A DNA stretch of 64,000 bases from Lunularia cruciata. Taxonomy: Eukaryota > Streptophyta > Marchantiopsida > Lunulariales > Lunulariaceae. A program made the translations under genes and the position numbers. Positions 57,784 through 64,000 of the stretch are shown here, piece after piece. Numbering within the stretch: the stretch's first letter is position 1; every line of letters begins with the position of its first letter. The notes beneath the pieces were generated by a model. That model did not search any database, was not told the origin of the DNA, and saw only the letters and a program-made list of their open reading frames with translations. The DNA lies in the NCBI GenBank assembly GCA_948567375.1, contig OX419759.1:50992593-51056592 (forward strand). Reading direction: 5' to 3'.

Positions 57784-58689
57784 CCCTTGAGTTTAAAATG
57801 CAGTAAACTGGTAGGGTATGTACTTGTACTCGACGGCGTCGTGGGTCATGTCCTTGACAGTCCTTTGGTGGTCTAGGTCCAGTCCTATTAATCAACACCG
57901 ATTGCGCGTAGAGACAAAACTTTAATTGTCTTTTCATTTACAAGATGTCTCACTTGCGTTTATACTGTATGCACTGTTTCGGTTTAGTCCCATCAAGTCA
58001 ATGCTGTACACTACTCTGACCGCAACATGCCTCGAGATTGTCGACACCTCTTGAACTAGGCCATCTGTCAAAATTGTTCATTCTAGAGCACATGAATGCG
58101 ACCTCCGATAGCTCGAATACATGTGCAATCTATACGGGATGCATAAATTCAGCTGGAGAACACCCAATTTACAGGGAAGAAGGTGCAGGTCTGTGTCCTG
58201 CAATCACATTACCTCAGCATCCAGTGCATGTGGGGAAAGATACAGTATAGCCCTGTGACAATGTATACAACTTGAATTCATCAAGCATAGGATTCGCTCT
58301 TGATTTCAGTGCAGCCTGATGTTACTTTGGTAGTATCGTTTCCCGCTTCGCATTGTTATTACAGTACTGAATCATACAGACACATGTGTGATGAGTTAGA
58401 TACAGGCTGGAGCAGACAATCCAGACAACCTCTATACTCCAAGATCATGCCGTGATACGAGAGCATAATGTTGTGATACTTGATTCTTTGGCCTGGAAAT
58501 CCTGGTGAAATCGTACCATGCGCCAGAAAGTGTTTTCTCAATCATGGAGGGATTACAAAACCAATCAATGTGTGCACACGTGATCTTGCTAGCAGCAGGC
58601 AAAGTACGTTCCCAGAACCTTGAGATAAATGTCAATCTCCTCCATCTCAAATATCATTCGAATCCTGTAACTATTCCACAGCAAATGGA

Positions 58690-58753
58690 GGTCTTCCCAT
58701 CCTTGATGGGGTCTTCCCATCTTCTTCTTTTTTCTACGCGGTCGCCCTTTTTC
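58690..58753 (+). repeat. LINE-like 3' tail fragment, copy 6, with internal duplication
   Basis: Reads GGTCTTCCCATCCTTGATGG, then repeats GGTCTTCCCATC before ending TTCTACGCGGTCGCCCTTTTT. The GGTCTTCCCATC block is therefore duplicated in tandem. ATGGAGG precedes it and recurs just after it (58762), a possible 7-bp target duplication. It lies inside an otherwise open frame (58505-58900), which argues that frame is not a gene. Confidence 0.7.
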
Positions 58754-59777
58754 CACAACATATGGAGGAATCTGTTCTCCTCTACATTCGCAGTTGCAAC
58801 TAGATTAGTGAAAGGACTGCTTGAAAGACTGCACCAAGAGACAGACTTAGAAAGACTTGGTTACCTGTCTCTTACCTGGTATATTTCAAGATCAGGATAA
58901 TTCCGGTGTCCTTCACCTCTTAGACAGGAGAAAACTAACATCCCCGGTTTATTAAATTCACATGGCCTGTGTATATAACTGTTCCAACTTGATCTCTATA
59001 GGTAACTTACTAGTGTGAATTGATCATAGACCTCATCTCCCTTTGCATTTCTTTATTCATTTTGGTCCCAAAAAGGATGAGTGACACATTCAAGACACTC
59101 TTACAAATCATGGTACTCGAAGAGATCTCTCCAAACAGAAAGAGAGTGAGGGAGCAGCAGCTGTTCACAAAACGGTAGATCCAAACCCACTTAGGACCAA
59201 ACCAATGCAAACCGGGGACATGCATTGCCGAAGGGGACAATGATAGCCCAGAATGTACGAGATTGAATTAAGTTCCCAGTTGCCCGTCAGTTAACATACC
59301 ATATAATATCCCCGATGCCCAGTTAAGACCCTGTCGGCTATGTTTAGAACCTTAAGACGATGAACTGCACTCCTCTGGGTACTTTCCGATGGATATCATA
59401 ATTACCCTGAAAGAAATCCCAGCTGGAAGGACCTACATGCACCAAATTTGCTTCAGCCATTCCAGTTAACCACACGAGAACCGGAAAGACAAGATTCTAC
59501 TCAGCTATAGCAGTGAGAAATTGTGCTAAAGAACTCAGTGGTCCTGAACTAGATGGTGTGCGAGTAGATGGAGGAGGTGCTAGAGGTAAGCGGTGGCTGA
59601 TGGTAAGATGTTGAAGGAACTTTCTTGTTCAATTGGGTCTTTCCAGCCTCTTGGATACGAGGGAAGTCTTCACTTCCAGGAACAAAACGAACGACTCACG
59701 CTCATGACATAACGCTCTCCAGAACGCTCTTCAGAATGTATAATATCTGTGCCCAGAGATTACTCCGTTATAAGAAA

Positions 59778-59836
59778 GCAAAGACACTCAAGAAATAAGG
59801 CGCTAGACTCGCGCCTTATTTCTTGAGTGTCTTTGC
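59778..59836. repeat. Perfect 26-bp inverted repeat with 7-nt loop
   Basis: 59778-59803 is the exact reverse complement of 59811-59836 (arm starts GCAAAGACACTCAAGAAATA), with loop TAGACTC. No mismatch in 26 pairs means it arose recently or is maintained. It could be a foldback fragment, a small-RNA hairpin or a template-switch product; the arms are short and the loop tight for a typical plant miRNA precursor. Confidence 0.95.
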
Positions 59837-60171
59837 AAGGTCGTCCAAGGCATCAAGTAGCACTTCGAAAGGTTAGAAAGTTCGATTCCAGAAAAGCTCT
59901 GCCATTAAAGGTGAATTCAGCAGTAGAATGCATAAACTAATCCATCCTAAAGGTGAGAAGACTTTTACCATCTATACATACACTTAGCTAGAGCAGGTGT
60001 AGGTTCCCACAACAGGCATCAATACAGAGTAATGGAATACAGAACCCGGTGTAAACAACCCAGTTTCATACCCACACTGAACGGACCGGATCTAGCATTT
60101 GAAGGTAACAGAGTAAAATCTTCATAACTGTCAGTTACATAGAGAGGTAAGCATGCGCTTGTTTCCATACA

Positions 60172-60215
60172 GTGGTTAGTAGCATGGTGCCTTTGATGGC
60201 ACCATGCTATACCAC
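60172..60215. repeat. Imperfect hairpin
   Basis: AGCATGGTGCC and GGCACCATGCT pair perfectly around the loop TTTGAT; beyond a small bulge the stem continues with GTGGT/ACCAC. Function unknown. Confidence 0.85.
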
Positions 60216-60613
60216 TACAGAGGCATACAGGCATCAATATATTCTATATGTGTGAAGTGAGGGCAGAAGCCGTTCGTATAATCTTCACCCACCGGAGGAC
60301 AGACTCGATGCAAACTAAGAAAATGCACATCTTAGTGGAGAGGACTTGAACCAAAAATGTCATCTCAAGCATCTTAAGAAATTTTCGGCGAAAATACATT
60401 CCATAGTGTTAGTTTTAGTTAATTTCTAGTTTAGTGATTTCTCTAGTTTTTTAAGGTTTTGTTAGATTTCTCTAGAGTTTTGCTAAATATCTGTTCAGTG
60501 TAAAGTGGTACGCAACCCTAATTATAGGGTTGTGCAAAGTAACCTCCTAGGTTTTACTTAAGTGTATATAATAATGTTTTATGTATTAGTTTAAATCAAT
60601 TCTCCTACAAGTA

Positions 60614-61079
60614 TGAAAAACCAAGACCGAAGAGAAATATGATAATGGAAAATCACATTGGGATACTTGTGTGTGAGAAACTCTGAATGTCTAGCATGAG
60701 TTTTGGCTTTGATATTTATGGGGAGTATACAAGGCTCTTGAGAAGCTTCTCAAGAAAATTCTTTTAGCCATTTTCTTAGAATACAAGCCAAGTTAACATG
60801 GAAGTTTCTCAAGAAGTTTCTTTCTAGAAGTTGTATATTTGGCAAGCTAAACTAATTGGAAGCTTCTAGAAGCTATCTACTTGAGGTGCAAGCTAAGCTA
60901 ACCGTGAAGCTTCCCAAGGAGCTTCCTCCTAAAAATTACCACTTGGCATGCATGTTACCCAATACTTGGGAGTGTACCAAGTAGCTTTTTATGTACTTCT
61001 AGAATATTCTAGCTAATTTGGCATATTTTCTACTTTGTTAGCCTTTACTGACTTTGTCGCTAAACTCCATATTGTTACA
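60614..61079 (-). repeat. 3' LTR of element 3
   Basis: 466 bp; ends in TGTAACAATATGG on the minus strand like element 1. It keeps heat-shock sites at 60859-60871 (GAAGCTTCTAGAA) and 60997-61009 (TTCTAGAATATTC) and a weakened TATA region (CATAAATATC near 60711). The outer boundary is placed by alignment to element 1. Confidence 0.88.
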
Positions 61080-62900
61080 TATTCTCCCACCGCTAGTTGG
61101 TGAGTCCTCGTTGCCATTGAAGCTTCAAACTCTTGGATGGCCATTTGTGCATTTTGTAGATGAGAAAGAGGCTCCCAAGTGGTATAATGAAGGGGATACC
61201 CTTTCAAGAGGACTTTGTACTCTATATGTTCTTGATGACTTTTTTGAATTTGACAATGTGCAAGGATCCGATCAACTTCAGACTCTTTATGATCATTGAT
61301 AGGGATAGGAGGAGGAGGAGGTTGGACATAAGAGGGAAAAGAAGATGGATTAAGAACAAAGGGTTTCAATTTGGAAATATGAAAGATAGGGTGGATGTGC
61401 ATATGACAAGGCAAGGCAAGTCGATAAGCAATAGGAGAAATGATTTGGGTGACATCAAAAGGTCCCATCCAATTAGGAGCAAGTTTACAAACATGGGTAT
61501 CAAGTAGAAGGAGTATGTTACTACACAAAAGCATGACCTTATCACCAACTTGAAAGGTGAGATCATGACAACGGTGATCTGCATATTGTTTCTAACAATT
61601 TTGAGCAACAAGGAGATGAGATTTGGCTTGTTGAAGGGATTGAGATATGGTGGTCAAGAAGGTGGAAATATGAGAGACATGAGATGGAAGAGGACCAAGA
61701 AGAGATTCTGGAACAAGTGGATTTTGGCCAAAATTGAGGAAGAAAAGACAAAGTCCAGTGCTTGCCTATTTGGAATTATTGTATACAAACTCTGTAGCTA
61801 CAAGACATTCATCCCAATTGATGTGGTGAACATTGACGAAGGCACAAAACATATCTTCCAAGGTGCAATTTATATGTTCAATTTGTTTATCAATTTGAGG
61901 ATGATAGGCCATGGACAAAGCAAGCTTGGTGCCAAGTATCTAGAAGAGTGTTTGCCAAAAGTTTCCAATGAATCAAAGGTCATGATCGGAGATGACTACA
62001 CAAGGCATTCCATAATGCTTGAAGACAATGTCAAAGTAGATCTGCACCAATATTGGAGCATCCACAATATCAAAGGTTGGTGCCAAATGTATTTGCTTAC
62101 TAAGCTTATCCACAAACACCACTATTGCTATATGATCTTGCTTTATCTTGGGTAAGGATGTAATGAGATCCAAGCTCACATGTTCCCATCAAGTAGATGG
62201 AATAGAGAGTGGTTGAAGGAGTCCACTTGGTTTTTGGTTGTTGGCCTTGTTATGTTGGTAGCTCTCACATAATCAAACAAACTCTCAAACATCTCGTGTC
62301 ATGTTGGGACACCACCATTGGCATTGGAGGGTACCCAAGGTCTTGTCCACACCCATGTAACTAACAATCAGTAAGTCATGGGCTTCTTGTAGATGCACAA
62401 GTTGGAGATCACCCTTAGTTGGAACATATATTGGATACTCATGGCATAGAAGGCATTCCTTGAAGAAGAAGGTGTTGTACTTCTTGTTGCATGTTGCAAG
62501 ATGACCTTGTACCATTTTAAAGAAGGGATCTTGTTGTAGAGCTATCCTAAACTTAATTTGGACCTTGGAATCGACTAACACCATTGTAATTGCCATTATG
62601 ATGAGAGGAAGAGACTTCAAATCAGGTTGTCGTGATAGGGCATTAGGGATGACATGGAATTGATTGGGTTTGTACTCAAGTTTGATGCCAAACAATTGGA
62701 GTTGCTCCTCTCATTGATGATATCAACTCTTCATGTGTTCCAAATGTAATGATTGCAACAAGGGTTTGTGATCGGTTTGCATGATCACCTATTTTCCTAA
62801 GAGATAATGTCTCCATACCTTGGTGGCATACACAATTGTAAGCTATTCCCAATCTTGTGCAGAGTAATTCCTTTTTGTGGTGTTTAATTAGCAAGACATA
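61080..62900 (-). pseudogene. RNase H, integrase and chromodomain of element 3
   Basis: The minus strand holds chromodomain residues EYKVLLKGYPLHYTTWEP (within 61013-61534), a degraded integrase core with MSLDLITSLPKIKQDH (61973-62179), and the RNase H end and linker with FHVIPNALSRQPD (62285-62695). The zinc-finger region before the integrase is decayed. Frames change at least four times. Confidence 0.88.
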
Positions 62901-63185
62901 AAGGCCATGAGATATAACCCCTCTGGGAATTCTTGTTCCAACACAACTCCAATCGCAAAGTTGGAAGCATCTAAGTCAACCACACAAGGCAGTTGAGGAT
63001 CATATGGTTGAAGAATGGATCTTGAAGACACCATATGTTTCAACTTCTAAAATGCATCTTCATGCTTGGTGGTCCATTGAAAGCTTGAGTTTTTCTCCAA
63101 GAGGTTGTTCAATGGTGTTGCCATGTGTGCATACTAGTGGATGAACTGTCGATACAAAATTGTCAATCCATGAATGTTTGCACCT

Positions 63186-63917
63186 CTATGGCATCCTTTG
63201 GAGTAGGCCAATAATGGAATTGATTTTCTCCTCTTCCATCCTGATCCCTTCTAATGTGATCTTGTGATCCAAGAAAGTAACTTCCTTTTGCCAAAAGGCA
63301 CACTTTGACTTCTTGCAATAAAACTTCCATTTGTGTACTTTCCTTAAGACTTCTCGCACATGATGTGCATGTTTTGCCTCTATCTTGCTATAGATTAAAA
63401 TGTCATCCAACAACACCACTACATATCAATCCATCCAACACCCAATGCATCTGATCCATGAAGATTGTTGGAACATTAGTGAGCCCAAAAGGTGAAACTT
63501 TCCATTCAAAATGCCCATACCTTGTGCAAAAGGTAAATTTTTTTTCACATCCTCTCTATCAATGTGGATTTGCCAATAGCTACTGTAAAGATCCAACTTG
63601 GAGAAGTATTGTGCTCCACTCAATTGATCAAGCAAGTCATCAATTTGAGGCAAGGGATATGCATTCTTCACGGTTATCAATACAGAAACAAAGTCCTCCA
63701 TCCTTCTTTGGAACGAATAGTATTGATGCTCCCCTATATTATGTTGTATGAAATCCTTCTCCAACAACTCCATAAGTGTTGTTTGCACCTCCTCCAACTC
63801 CTTTGGTGAGAGCCAATAGATTGGTCTACTCACTAGAAGACTATTTAGCAATAACTCAATTTTGAAAGACATAGCACGATCAGAGGGTAATCCCTTTGAT
63901 AGATTATCCAAAAACAC
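63186..63917 (-). pseudogene. Reverse transcriptase of element 3
   Basis: Contains LLVSRPIYWLSPKELEEVQT, YFSKLDLYSSYWQIHID and [12 protein letters not shown] with the catalytic LDD. A short deletion removes the residues around CIDYRGLNK, and a frameshift follows the YWQI segment. Collinear with 12389-12985 of element 1. Confidence 0.9.
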
Positions 63918-64000
63918 ATCCGCAAACTCCTAAACTATTTGATTAACCATTGCTTGATGAGGAACTTGACCCTCCTCAGATTCTCCTTGTGCAATTGGCT

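Larger units (their letters stand above)
56200..60613. other. No confident gene; several hairpins and a tail repeat
   Basis: Open frames are at most 131 codons (58505-58900) and show no domain. The structures of note are the hairpins at 57754, 59778 and 60172 and the LINE-like tail at 58690, each listed. Confidence 0.45.
60614..64000 (-). mobile_element. Third chromovirus copy, cut by the window edge (element 3)
   Basis: The same family and orientation as element 1. The 3' LTR is at 60614-61079 and the polypurine tract (GGGAGAATA) is adjacent at 61080. Chromodomain, integrase, RNase H and most of reverse transcriptase follow up to 64000. gag, protease and the 5' LTR lie outside the window. 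It has diverged from element 1 throughout, with stops and frameshifts, and is nonfunctional. Confidence 0.93.

Noticed and set aside
58505-58900. 131-codon plus-strand frame
   Set aside because: It contains the dispersed LINE-like tail repeat in its middle, so it is unlikely to be a conserved gene.
1-64000. CRISPR array, bacterial operon or phage features
   Set aside because: Introns, plant LTR elements and plant gene families show this is plant nuclear DNA; no spaced direct-repeat array was seen.

Overview
The window looks like nuclear DNA of a land plant, and I would guess a bryophyte. The reasons are a spliced plant-type AIRP2 RING ligase gene, a plant V-ATPase proteolipid gene, short canonical GT-AG introns, and LTR retrotransposons primed by plant initiator tRNA-Met. 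The species cannot be fixed from the sequence. It is gene-poor: three host genes are clear in 64 kb, and most of the rest is old or broken transposon sequence.

Layout. 1-9.4 kb holds no confident gene, only a TA microsatellite, a degenerate tandem array, a leucine-rich-repeat relic and short copies of a dispersed repeat. 9.4-16.3 kb is a nested structure: a Ty3/gypsy chromovirus (9718-15330, minus strand, 5-bp target duplication GGTAC) sits inside an older LINE-like reverse transcriptase remnant (minus strand). 20-25 kb holds the complete five-exon AIRP2-type gene and its long leader region. 28.5-34 kb and 42.6-46 kb are AT-rich blocks. Between them, 34.0-42.6 kb is a decayed second chromovirus copy whose interior has been replaced by a different Ty3/gypsy element and a Ty1/copia gag fragment. 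44.8-46.0 kb is a copia reverse transcriptase relic. 49.5-50.0 kb is the intronless V-ATPase c-subunit gene. 54.0-55.7 kb (minus) encodes a long coiled-coil protein of the Bfr1-like type. 60.6-64.0 kb is a third copy of the first chromovirus, cut by the window edge.

Two things stand out. First, the LTRs of all three chromovirus copies carry heat-shock-element arrays (GAAnnTTCnnGAAnnTTC). In the complete copy they lie directly upstream of a TATA box, as in a heat-driven promoter. Second, the interrupted LINE-like remnant ends in a Cys/His cluster followed by an R-x-D...D...K pattern reminiscent of a restriction-like endonuclease. Its 3' tail recurs as at least five other short copies in the window, one as a head-to-head palindrome. 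Several further inverted-repeat elements and perfect hairpins are listed.

The three host genes are unrelated in function: ubiquitin ligation in ABA/stress signalling, vacuolar proton pumping, and an RNA- or secretion-linked coiled-coil protein. They do not form a pathway. All comparisons were made by eye and from memory of the families; no search was run.
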